In this document: piece after piece, positions 49,661 to 60,435 of the stretch | How the letters are laid out: each line of letters starts with the position of its first letter | How positions within the stretch are numbered: position 1 is the first letter of the stretch | From: Cannabis sativa | Lineage: Eukaryota; Streptophyta; Magnoliopsida; Rosales; Cannabaceae | Assembly (NCBI RefSeq): GCF_029168945.1 | Contig: NC_083605.1 | Location: 76,030,969 to 76,094,968, forward strand | Reading direction: 5' to 3' | Length of the DNA stretch: 64,000 nucleotides | Translations under genes and position numbers: made by a program | Notes under the pieces: model-generated | Told to the model about the DNA's origin: nothing | The model's database searches: none | Seen by the model: the letters and a program-made list of their open reading frames with translations, nothing else

Positions 49661-50008
49661 GTGAAGATGCAACAAAAAATGATAATGAATTACTTTTTTG
49701 AAGATGATGAAACACCCATGTCTGAGATATGTTCCACTAAGAGAAATAGATCTCTTAAGAAGATAGCTTTTCGGTCCAAAATACCAGTTTTTATTGGCCA
49801 AAATACAAACTCAAATTTAAAAACACCCACTCAAATATCATTTACTCTAATATCAAATTTCCCAACAGAAAATATTATGGCCTCTAACAAAAGGAAGCTT
49901 GGCATGGAGAGAAGTTCAAAAGCTACCCTATTAAAGAAGAAAAGATCAACCATTCATGTCTCTAATGGAAAATCACCTCAAACTTCTATAGCAATACCTA
50001 CCATATAG
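49661..50008 (+). CDS. Hypothetical 115-codon open frame, doubtful
   Basis: An open frame with a basic C-terminal half (SNKRKLGMERSSKATLLKKKRS). I recognise no family. Lysine-rich segments of this sort occur between ORF1 and ORF2 of plant LINEs, so it may be a remnant of one on the plus strand. It may also be chance. No promoter or splice context supports a host gene. Confidence 0.2.
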   Translation: MKMQQKMIMNYFFEDDETPMSEICSTKRNRSLKKIAFRSKIPVFIGQNTNSNLKTPTQISFTLISNFPTENIMASNKRKLGMERSSKATLLKKKRSTIHVSNGKSPQTSIAIPTI

Positions 50009-50073
50009 ACTCCTCTACACTAAACACTAGGGCGCTTTAAGAAGGATGTCTATAGGTACGCCACTTATGTCAC

Positions 50074-50513
50074 ATTTTTTTTGGTGAATCAGAAAATGTA
50101 TTCTACAAAACTTCATTTACAAACTAGCAAAACCATTTATAATAGGTCTGTAACTCTAATTCAACATTTGAAACAAATCTCTATCTTTTTTAGTTATCTT
50201 CTTAGGCATTATCCCTTTAATTCTATTCTTTACATCACTCTTAACTCTCTTTACAATGGAGTCAACTGTATATACTTTGCTATTCCAAAAAGTTTCATTT
50301 CTACACCTCCAAACATGGTATATTGCAGCAGCCAAAGTTGCCGAAAAAACCTGTTTATGAAACTTGTTGATTTTGGATTTTGAAATCCACTTCAATAGTC
50401 CCTGAGTAGTGTTGCTAGCCGAATACCATTTAAGCCAAGATTGAATCCCTGTTAAAACATTTTCACTCAAGTGACAATTGAAAAAAACATGGTCCTTTGT
50501 TTCCCTATTCAAC
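50074..50513 (-). mobile_element. 5'-truncated LINE copy with 13-bp target-site duplication
   Basis: The minus strand carries a ~118-codon stretch of a plant LINE zf-RVT region (ETKDHVFFNCHLSENV... IYHVWRCRNETFWN), then a short T-run at 50075-50082 as the poly-A tail. CCACTTATGTCAC is repeated exactly at 50061-50073 and 50514-50526. The tail plus duplication define a target-primed insertion of only 440 bp. The coding part retains an open frame, so it may be fairly recent. Confidence 0.9.
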
Positions 50514-50526
50514 CCACTTATGTCAC

Positions 50527-51233
50527 GTTTATTATACAGTATTCAGAATCGGAATAAATTAATCGAGAAATGTAACGGAATAAATGAAAAATAATCAGAA
50601 TCAATATTTGTAATATATTGTTTACTAATTTTTTTTTTTAAAACTGAATAGTTGTGATTTATCTTGTTTACTTTATTAGGAAACGTAATCGGAATACTTA
50701 AATTGACTAAATTGTCCTTTTGAGTTAAATTATATTATATGGTAGTTATTTTGTAAGATATATTTCAAAGGACAAAATTGTCATTATATATTTAATATTA
50801 AAAGGTAAAAAAAATAATTAAAATCTATTATCCTTAATGACATTTCTTATAAAATTAGTGGGAGAAGTTCTTTCTTTCTTTTCTCTTTTATTTAATTAAG
50901 TTGTCCATTTATTAATTTTAATAATGTAAGTAAATAAATATAAGATAATAATTATCTTATCAATTCTCATTACTTATTAATAAACATGCTATTATACTTG
51001 ATAATGTTGCTGGCTCTTTAAAGAGCATGTGGAAAAGAAAAAAAAGAAGTCCAACTAAAATAAAAATAATTGGGAAAACATCAATTAGTTTATTATATAG
51101 TGTATTATATATATATGGAAAGTAGAGATTTTAGATGACAGAATTATAGACTAAAAATTCTCTTGTAAAGTGTATAAGACAAACCATTCGTCAATGAAGT
51201 GAATTAAAGAATTAGTTTCTTTTATATATATAT
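50527..51233. other. Intergenic, AT-rich
   Basis: No gene was seen. Mostly A/T-rich sequence with (AT)n runs near 51105-51117 and 51224-51234. Confidence 0.4.
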
Positions 51234-52168
51234 ATGGGTGACTATTCAATAGTTACATTTTTATTGTAATCATAGTTACATTTTTCTTTAACCTATAATA
51301 GCAGGTTACTAATAGGTAGACTTTGCTTTTTTAGATTTAATTAATTATAATTAACTATTTTCTTAAAATAATTAATTAAATAGACATTCCTTTTTTAGAA
51401 TTATTTAATTATAATTAACTATTTTCTTAAAATAATTAATTAAATAGTTAACAAGACCTCTTTTAGTAATTAATATTTATATTTAAATCCTTACTTGAAT
51501 TATTTTAATAATTAAGCCATTTAATTATAATATTTACAAAAAAATTTATTTTTTTACAAAAATTAAACTTCTTTTGACACAAATTAAAATTCTCTTCTTA
51601 TAATAAATTTTCAAATAATTAATTATTTTTAAATGATATTTAATTATTTTGTTACAATTATATGAACTAAGTATGAGGCCTCAAGCTAATCAATCGATAA
51701 CAAGTGCAGCCATTTTTTTGAAAAAAAATCCTTCAACTTATTTCATTTTTTACTTTTTAAATATCTAAATAAAAAAATTAAATAATTATGCGTAATAATT
51801 TAAAATTAAGATTACAAGTATAATAAAATTTAAATTATGATATTATATGTGTATAATTTTAAATTATAAAAAACTTTGCTATAAAATTTTAAATAATTTA
51901 AGTATAAAAAAATAAGTTGCTAAAAGATCCTTATATAGTAATAAATTGCAAAAAATTAATTAATAATTATAATTAATTTAATTTTAAAATATAATTAATC
52001 TTAATTAAAGTTTTATAAGGAAATAAATGATTAGGTTACTTTCAGGTTACAAGTTATTTTTTATTTATTTTTATTTAATTTCCAAATTAATCACAACCAT
52101 TAAATAGTAATCCAATGGCTTAAAAAAATGTAACCATGATGGTTACAATAAAAATGTAACCATTAAAA
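51234..52168. mobile_element. Large non-coding element with GTTACATTTTTATTGTAA ends
   Basis: The left end reads ATAGTTACATTTTTATTGTAAT then AGTTACATTTTT. The right end is its complement (AAAATGTAACCAT...GGTTACAATAAAAATGTAACC in part). A direct repeat AATTATAATTAACTATTTTC occurs twice at about 51345 and 51408. (TA)n tracts flank both sides, which could hide a target duplication. The ~935-bp interior is very AT-rich with no gene. Confidence 0.6.
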
Positions 52169-53171
52169 CCTCTTCCATATATATATATATCACATTTTAA
52201 TCTATTTATTAGGTAATATAACACAAAAGTATTATCAAAATAGTTAATAAACTAAGTATAAAAGAATCAACAAATGATTTATACTAGTTAAATTTCAAGA
52301 TTAATGTAATCTTTATCTTACTCTAATTTAAGAACTATTATCTATTTATTTATTGAATAGAAAAATGAGTTATAGGCATAATTTAATAGTTTCACATTTT
52401 TGTTTTACAAAAAAAAATATCTATCCTTTTTCCCAATATAAAAAAACTAGTACAAAACATCAAACATGATTCTAAGAGCAATATTGGATCAAACACTCAA
52501 ATCTCACAAGTGTTTTTCTCTTAATATCTTAAGTAAGAACTTTATTGTGTTTCTCAATACAATCTTCTAAAGCCATCTCCTTCTCTCATAGTTTGATTGT
52601 TGCAAAATGACTTTTTTAAGTTTTGACTAGATAAAATTTCTCCTTAGTTCTTCTCTTTTTAATCTTATGTTACAAGTGGAATGAAATATCTATATAATGA
52701 CTAATAAAAAATAAATGAGACTAGTAGGAACTAATTCTATACAACTAATTCTACACATATTTTATAGATAAAGATTAGCATGCGCCAATTGTATAAGTAT
52801 TTTTTCCTCCAATTTTTTTTTAAAGCAATCAATTCATGGTACTTGTTGCTCGTACTAACATTCATTCATATTATAGGAATATTAGGATAATATTTTTTTA
52901 ACCATGACACATAAAGTGCTTTGTTGGGTTATCACAAAAGAATTCCATCAATAAAATAGATAAATTCATACCAAGTCAAGTCTTAACATTATATTTAACA
53001 AATGTAGAAAATTACCTATGCAATAGTTGAATAATTAAATAGTCAAACATACTTATCATCTTATAGATAAAGAGATGAATATTACACATAAAAAATATTG
53101 TAAGGTCTTGAAAATTTTTCAAGAGATTACTTAATTTTAGAGTTCTTAAATGATGAATCATCATAAAATAA
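52169..53171. other. Intergenic, AT-rich
   Basis: No gene or RNA was recognised. Short open frames have no family resemblance. Confidence 0.4.
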
Positions 53172-53573
53172 GATAGACTAATTAGGATTTTTGACCCCTG
53201 AACTTTGACATATACCAAATCATGCCCCCTAAACTTTTAAGATCGTTAAAAATACCCCCTGAACTATTGAGATTGTTGGATTTAAGGACTTTTTTCCAAT
53301 TTTAGTAAAAAAGTCTAACATGGATGAAAGTTTAGAGGGAAAAATTTAGTACATGTAAAAGTTCGAGGGGCATAATTTGGTAGATATCAAAGTTTGGGAA
53401 CATAATTTAATACATAAAAAATCTTTGAAATAGTAAAACTGAATGAAATTTGACAAAAATCCTTAAATCCACCAATTTCAATTGTTCAAGGGGCATTTTT
53501 AACGATCTTAAAAGTTCAAGGAGCATGATTTGATACATGTCAAAGTTCAGGGGGCAAAAATCATAATTAGCCA
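53172..53573. mobile_element. Long-TIR (Mutator-like) MITE
   Basis: About 400 bp made of two ~110-bp arms that mirror each other: TTTTTGACCCCTGAACTTTGACAT (in outline) at the left against ATGTCAAAGTTCAGGGGGCAAAAA at the right, and AACTTTTAAGATCGTTAAAAAT against its complement. TAATTAG occurs on both sides, with a one-base mismatch if an 8-9 bp target is assumed. Non-coding. Related fragments lie at 47.5 kb and in trehalase C intron 3. Confidence 0.75.
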
Positions 53574-54369
53574 ATAAGATATACACGGTTGATATAAATA
53601 GTACATACCAGTCTATTTAAATAATTTTCAATTGTCTTATAATTTTTTTTTCTTCCGATAATATTAGATTAGACAACTTACTCAATATTAAATCACAAGA
53701 TACTTATTGTCACAAACACAATACAAAGCTTCAAAGCTTTAAAAACTCCTCTAACAAAGAAAAAACATGATAGAAAACTCACCCAACAAAACATAGCTAG
53801 TTTTTAGTTAGACAAGAGAATGTAATAAGTACATTTTACATTATTCTTTTCTTCTTCAAAAACTAACCTTATTGAAATATTGAACCAATAAATCATGTAT
53901 CTTTAAAGATCATGACAAATTATTGTCGTTTTGTGTTTTCAGAACAAACTGCCAAAAAGAAAAAAGAAAATTTAAAAATTTAAATAGAAAAAATAAAAAG
54001 AAAAAAAGAAAAAGAATACAGTTGTGATTAGAAGGCTTACAGCGGATCAAGCCCATATCCAACAATAATAAATAATAAAAAGAAAACTAATTATAACACT
54101 CATAATAATACTTCCCAACACTCATTCACACGCTCTTCAAAGCGCGTGTCTAACATTTCTCAAGAAATTAAAAGACAATTTTCAAAAATGCTTCTTTTAA
54201 AAATACAATCTATTACAAAATAGGGATATGATTTTGTCATGTTATTGTACTTTTACGGATTGTAATTCGTAATGTACGGCAACCGTCAGATGATAGAGTT
54301 ATTTGATCTGACGGCTGAGATTGACCTAGGGGTAATTAAGATTAAAAAGTAGAAACGTACACTCACACT
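53574..54369. other. Intergenic; possible LTR fragment
   Basis: Near 54030-54150 the minus strand reads TGTTGGGAAGTATTATTATGAG..., an LTR-like start, with GGGCTTGATCCGCTGTAAGCC inside. No partner LTR or internal genes were found, so a solo or broken LTR is only a guess. Confidence 0.35.
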
Positions 54370-55130
54370 CATTTAATATACCTTGAGACTCATAGTCATG
54401 TAAGTTATAGTTATAAGACATCCTGCAAAATTTTAAGAGATTCGGAATAGTTTAACACGCCGAAAATTGTGTTCAAGCAGTGTGTAAAATAGACTGTTTG
54501 AACATTGTTTTCTATATTGTAAATTATTCCAAATTTCTCAAAATTTTGTAACATATCTTAAATAGCTATAGCGTACATGAATATGAAAAAAAAAATTAGG
54601 TTAAATTTTTTTTCTAGATGCCGAAACAAGTAGGGGTGCATCAGTACATCCCTTTTAAAGGGGTACATTGTAGAATCACCCACAAAAATATTACTTTTCG
54701 ATAAATTTTAGTGTATCAATATACCTTTTCGTGTTTTCAATATTCATATAATTTTAGAAAATTCTAGGGTGCACATCTTTAAAATAAACACACTTGTATA
54801 TTTTTATTTATTTTGGTATCCAAAATAATTTTCTTATAATTATTTAAAAAATTTTAAAAAATTTAACACGCTAAAAAATAGAATTTAAACATTATGTTTG
54901 CCCGCGTGATTATTTTGTTTTATATGCGTGTGAAATATATTAATTGAATACTACTTTCTATATTATAAATTACTCCAAATTTTTCAAAATTTTATAGGAT
55001 ATCTTAAATAAATATAATGTACAGGAATATAAAAATAAAATTAGACTAAAAATTTCTTCTAAATGCCGAAACAAATACATGATGCATTAGAGCATCTATT
55101 TTAAGGGGGTATATTATAGAAACACCCTGT
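54370..55130. repeat. Two adjacent palindromic MITE-like repeats
   Basis: The first copy is about 54370-54690 and the second about 54810-55130. Each has an arm AAAATTTTAAGAGATT / AAAATTTTAAAAAATT and a mirrored arm CAAATTT(C/T)TCAAAATTTT, between which lies AACACGC(C/T)AAAAA and ATTCAAACA(G/T)TGTGT-type sequence. Both end GATGCCGAAACAAGTA.G-like / AATGCCGAAACAAATACATG, then a GCAT...ATC.(C/A)TTTTAAGGGG.TA(C/T)ATT motif. Related arms appear near 34.7 kb and 27.6 kb. Confidence 0.55.
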
Positions 55131-55729
55131 AATTTTAATCTTCATTATATATATAACTATGGGTGCACTCTTAATGAGTTTTTATGATTAATTTTTTTAT
55201 TTAATTAGAAAATTTTCTCATTTTTACATTATATGGGCTGGGGTTGTTCCATCAGCTGAAAAAAAAAAATAATAAAAAGAAAATTTTCGGCAAAAAAATG
55301 ATAAAAAAAAAATTGAGTTTGACTTAAATATTTTTTATATAAACATATTTTTGATATAGTATAAAAAGAGGTATTTTTTGATATTTTCTTTAATTAAGTA
55401 GCTAATTTAAGCATAGAAATTTAAATTTCTATTTTATTATTCGCGATTAGATTAAAATTTAATGGTTTAATATTTTTAAAATTAATATTTATAGTTGAAT
55501 TTGTTTAGTACCCATCAATAGATAATACCCATTAAGAAGTGTTCCATATAACTATATACATTGTAGTTATTTAAGATATTTTGTAAATTTTTAAACAATT
55601 AGAAATAATTTAAATAATCTCTCGTACACATGCCTATTTTATTTTAAATCGTACTTTTTGTATTATAAATTATTTTAAAATTTTCAAATTAGAGAATTTC
55701 TAAAATAATTACTACATTCTTTTCTTGAT
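55131..55729. other. Intergenic, AT-rich
   Basis: No gene was seen. A half arm of the previous palindromic repeat family may be present near 55555-55720 (AAGATATTTTGTAAATTTTT, TTATAAATTATTTTAAAATTTTCAAA). Confidence 0.4.
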
Positions 55730-58185
55730 TGGAGAATTTTATGAGAATTGAGGGTATAGTTTACTTTTTTATGGTATAAATAAATAACACTATAGGGTTA
55801 TGGTTTTTTTATTTTGTTTACATTTATATGGGTTTTTAATATAACCGGTTCTGTAACATAATAAATAAATATAAATAACATAAGATAACTCAAACCAATT
55901 ATAATTAAAATAGAACTAGTTCTATAACAGTGTTATAATGAATAAAAATAAATAACACGAAAGAACTCAAACTGGTTATAACTAAAATAGATCTGGTTAT
56001 ATAACATAATGAATACAAACAAGTAACACGCAATAACTCAAACAAATTACAATTAAAAACAAAGAAGAAATCAGTTCCTAAAACACTGAAATATAAATTA
56101 AAGACAAAACTAGTTTCACAATAAAATACTTCATAACACATAATACCTCATAAAACTAGTTATAATTTTTTTTTAAAAAAAGTGGGTTTCAAATGTCTCG
56201 GATATAATAAAAATAAAACTGAATCTATAACATAATGAATAAAAAAAATAACACAAAATAACTCAAACCGGTTATAATTCAAATATAACCGGTTCTGTAA
56301 CAGTGTTATAATGAATAAAAATCAATAACACGAAATAACTCAAAACTGATTATAACTAAAATCGAACCGGTTATATAACATAATGAATACAAACAAGTAA
56401 CACACAATAATTTAAACCGATTACAATTAAAAAATAAAAGGGAAATCAGTTCCTAAAACATTAAAACATAAATTAAAAACAAAACTAGTTCTACATCTTA
56501 ACACACAATACCTCATAAAACCGATTATAATTTTTTTAAAAAAGTGATGATCAATTTGAAAAAATACTGAAGCATAAATATGAAAAAAATCAGCTCCCTA
56601 ACAAAATAAATAACACAAATAATAGCACACAATAACTAAAATTATAATATAAAAAAACCGGTTATATTTATCAACTAGTTACAAATTTGAGAAAAAAAAA
56701 AACTAGCTTCGTAAAGCAACTAAGATAAAAACTCACACACAAAAACTAGTTAAATAAAACAAATCAATAAGAAGCTGGTTCCTTAAATTAACTAAATTAA
56801 AAACCAGTTCTCGAAATAACTAAATTAAAAACTAGTTTCTAAAATAAATAATTCAAGAATTAATTTTTGAATTGATTAAATAAAAATCCAGATGATATAA
56901 ATTAAAATAGATTCGGTTCTACAACAAAATGACTAAAAACAAATAGCACACGATAACTCAGAAATCGGTTATAATTTAAAAATAGAACTGATTTTATAAC
57001 ATAATGAATAAAAATAAATAACATAAAATAACGTAAACCGGTTATAATTAAAATATAACTGGTTTTGTAACATAGTGAATAAACACAAATAACACAAAAT
57101 AACTTAAACCAGTTATAATTAAAATAGAATCGGTTCTATAACAGTGTTATAATGAACCAGTTTTATAACAATGTTATAATTAATAAAAACAAATAATACA
57201 AAATAACTCAAACCGGTTGTAACTAAAATAAAACCGATTATATAGGCATAATGAATGAGTATTTTTGAGGTAGATGTGGCATGAGTGTAATTATTTGGTG
57301 GGTTGAAGCATGTTGAATGGATGTTTTTGTTTAAGCTATTTTATTTAACTGGTTTTTGTGTGTAAACTTTTATCTTAGTAGCTTTACGGAACTAATTTTC
57401 TTGTCTTAAATTTTTAACTAGTTGATAAACATACGGTTTCTTTATATTATATTTGAGTTATTGTGTGTTATTATTTGTGTTTATTTATTTTGTTATGGAA
57501 CTGATTTTTTAATATTTATGCCTCAATATTTTTTGAAATTGATCTTCATTTTTTTAAAAAAATTATAATCGATTTTATGAGGTATTATGTGTTATGAGGT
57601 TTTTTATTGTAGAACTAGTTTTGTTTTTAATTTATGTTTCAGTGTTTTAGGAACTGGTTTCCCCTTTATTTTTTAATTGTAATCGGTTTAGATTATTGTG
57701 TGTTACTTGTTTGTATTCATTATATTATATAAATGGTTATATTTTAGTTATAACCGGTTATAATTTAATTATAATTAGTTTGAGTTATTTTGTTTTATTT
57801 GTTTTTATTCCTTGTATTGCAGAACATGGTATATTTCAATTATAACCGATTCTATTTTTGTTTATATTTGAGACATCTACTTCTTGTGACTTTTTCCGGC
57901 GACGGTGACTTTTCCGACAACGATGACTTTTCCGGAGACAGTGATTTTTCCGACGGCTTTTCGACGCCAATAGTTTTTCCGGCGACATTGTCAGCTCCGG
58001 TGACTTCTCCGGCGCCTGTGACTTTTCCGACAAAACTTATTATTGTTTACAAATATGAGATCTTTTTTTTACAAATTTATGACATAAAAAACCTATATAA
58101 ATGTAAAAAAACAAAAAAACTCATAACCACTTAGCTTTATTTATTTATGCTATAAAAAAGTAAACTCTTAAAATTTTCTCATATT
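55730..58185. mobile_element. Large foldback element built of AACCGGTT repeats
   Basis: The outer ends are inverted: GTTTACTTTTTTATGGTATAAATAAATAA (in outline, about 55760) mirrors TTATTTATTTATGC...AAAAAGTAAAC near 58140-58165. The left arm (about 55840-57240) is a run of degenerate tandem units of roughly 80-90 bp, each with a NNACYGGTTATAATTAAAATANAACYGGTT core and a TAACA.AATGAATAAAAA tail. The right arm (about 57330-57860) carries the same words reversed. Exact AACCGGTT occurs about eight times and near-matches many more. A GC-rich minisatellite sits near the right end. No transposase was seen; Mutator-like or foldback class is likely. Confidence 0.7.
57885..58035 (+). repeat. GC-rich minisatellite (period about 18 bp) inside the foldback element
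   Basis: Variants of TGACTTTTCCGGCGACGG are repeated about eight times. Both strands are open over this stretch (Asp/Ser/Phe-rich on plus, SPEKSP-like on minus), a consequence of the repeat period being divisible by three. I do not treat either frame as a gene. Confidence 0.7.
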
Positions 58186-58780
58186 TTGGGTAATTTTTAC
58201 TTCTCGATTTGTGTGTGTCATCTTTGCAGAGAGGCTATACTAATTTTAATGTATCGTTCTAATTTATTTTAAATATATTATTACGATATTCTATAAAAAT
58301 AATAAGAAAATCACATAAAAATAACAAAAAAAACAACATAAAAAATCATTATACAAATAACAAAAAATCAACAACAAAATAACAAGAGTTAAAAATAATA
58401 TACTTTTTGTAAACAAAATATTAAAAACCGTAAAAATATTTAAACCCCGTACAATGTATTTTTATAATTGGGGTAAGTTGAAAAATGCCTCTTTTATTAA
58501 TTAATTAACCAAATTTGCCTCTAATTTTATATTTATTTGAAACATACCTCTTTTTATATGTATTGTACCCAAAATACCCTGACATAAGAGAGTCACATGG
58601 AGAGTATCTTGAAGTGACAGGGGCAAAATTGGTACAATGTTTAAAAAAAGAGGTAAAAATGATAGAATTTAAAAAAGAGGGTAAAAATAAAAGAGGATAA
58701 TATAAAAAGGGTATAGAGTGTAATTTCCTCTTTATAATTTTTATTTATTTTGTATACTTTTAAAATAATCCATTTTTTTC
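58186..58780. other. Intergenic with MITE-like debris
   Basis: Segment 58300-58440 has the AACATAAAAAATCA, AACAAAAAATCAACAACAAAATAAC and ACCGTAAAAAT words found in intron 1 and the upstream DNA of trehalase A and B, so it is probably a copy of the same repeat. No gene was seen. Confidence 0.45.
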
Positions 58781-58800
58781 TTATCAAAACGAAGCCCTAA

Positions 58801-58806
58801 GGCCCA
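58801..58806 (+). promoter_or_regulatory. Site II-type GGCCCA motif upstream of importin beta
   Basis: GGCCCATTA follows GCCCTAA, a pairing often seen in promoters of plant housekeeping genes. It lies about 200 bp before the likely 5'UTR exon. That it is functional is inferred. Confidence 0.4.
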
Positions 58807-58926
58807 TTAACCCACTAACCAAATCCACTCAGTCAAGCCCCACCAAAACACGCTTCCTCTTTATCTCTTGGCTCACGCTCCTCCACCTCCGCGCGTGGCT
58901 TCACCAAAATAAAAAATATAGTTATC

Positions 58927-58928
<2 letters not shown>

Positions 58929-58977
<49 letters not shown>

Positions 58978-58978
58978 T
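58929..58978 (+). repeat. (ATT)n microsatellite
   Basis: About 16 uninterrupted ATT repeats in the upstream region of the importin gene. Length variation between individuals is likely. Confidence 0.95.
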
Positions 58979-58989
58979 TCAATTAAATT

Positions 58990-60435
58990 ATTTTAATTTT
59001 AATTTTCTGTGTAAATCGGCGTCTCTGCTTGTGTGTTCCCTTACCACTGTCTCTGCTAGGGTTACACAGTCGCCAACCCATTTCTTCTTCTTCTTCTTCT
59101 CTTTCCTGTTACACTTTTTCTCTCTCTCTGACTTGGATTCATCACTCGCTCTATTACCCGAGTCAACTCGTTCGAAGTAAGTATTTGATTGTATTTGAGT
59201 TTGGTGTTTTTTTTTGGTTCATATGCTATCTAACAGTTAAATCTAATTTGATTATGGATCTGTGTGTTTTGATCCGAACTCTGTGAATCTTTTCGAGGTT
59301 TCGATTTTTACTGTTTGGTTGGTTGATTGGAAAATTGTGAAATATGGAGAGTGTTTGATTAAGGATTGTTCGTTATTTGGTTTGTGTGAAAATCTGATTC
59401 GGTAATGGTTTTTTTGGTTTTGCTTTCGGAGGATAGGTTTTTGTGTTTTTGACAGTTTTTGGAAAGCGCGAGAAAATTATATGATTAGGGTTGTTCGTTT
59501 TCTTACTCGTTTTGGTAATTTTTTTTATTAAATGTTTTGTTTTTGGAGCAATGGGAGTATATTGTGAACTAAATTATGCTACTAATATCGTAGATTGAAT
59601 CGATTGGGTAGTATTTTCTTTTCAGTACAGATCTTTAGGTTCTGTTTGGATTGTTAAGCGAGAGGAAGATCAATTGTGGGAGGATTTGCTAAAGTAGAAG
59701 AAGAAAATAACCGAGAAATATATTCTTCTGTGATAATTTATCTTTATTGTGATAATTCTTCCCATCTAACATTAAGTTTTGGTTACTTCAATAAATATAT
59801 GTGTATGTATTAAGTTTCTGCTCTAAAAGATATAGGGTTAAAAAGTTCATGGGTAAAGATTCTGACTTGTTGATTTTGTTATCTGTTTTTTTCTCTCTTA
59901 TTTGGTGAGAAGAGAATTTAGTATCTTACTGTCATACATCGTTGTCATCATTTGATTCCTTTGACAATTCAATCTTTGGGTTAGTTTTCTAATTGGTTAG
60001 AACTTGGGAGCAGAGTTCTTTATTTTTCTACAACTTGGATCCTACTTTTATAAGATTTTCTTAAGAAATTACCATTATTAGGCCGTAACCCATGGTATGG
60101 AAAAGGCTACAACTTTTTAAGTAGACAACCCTACTTTTCTGTTTTCTAATGTTACTTTTATATTAAGTTAAAGTCTTTCACATGTGCTTTGGGTGTTATT
60201 GTTTGTATCTCAGCTTGGGTGTCTGTCTGTGATTGATTTCTTTCTGCAAGTGGAATCTTACTAGTTACTATAGGTTGCTGTTTCGCTGTTTTTATTTTCA
60301 TAATTTCATCTAGTTATTAACTCTAAAATCCTATTTTTCAGGTCTCCTGATTGTAAATTGTAAGAATTGTAGATGTTTTATAGTCTAATCTGCCAATAAT
60401 ATGCCCTTTTAAAAATATTTATGTATCAGGTTCAA
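58990..60435 (+). other. 5'UTR exon and intron of importin beta
   Basis: A CT-rich leader (TTCTTCTTCTTCTTCTCT at about 59083) ends at a strong donor, GAA/GTAAGTATTTG, at 59177. The acceptor TATCAG is at 60424-60429, six bases before the start codon. The intron of about 1.25 kb is T-rich as in plants. 5'UTR introns near the start often raise expression of plant housekeeping genes; here that is inference. The transcription start is not fixed. Confidence 0.7.

Noticed and set aside
57790..58134. 114-codon plus-strand frame with Asp/Ser/Phe-rich repeats
   Set aside because: It is produced by an 18-bp minisatellite whose other strand is open too; the rest of the frame is AT-rich noise.
60421..60435. 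Upstream in-frame ATG of importin beta (MYQVQ start)
   Set aside because: It overlaps the TATCAG splice acceptor of the 5'UTR intron, so it is removed from the mRNA. The family N-terminus begins MAMEVTQ at 60436.
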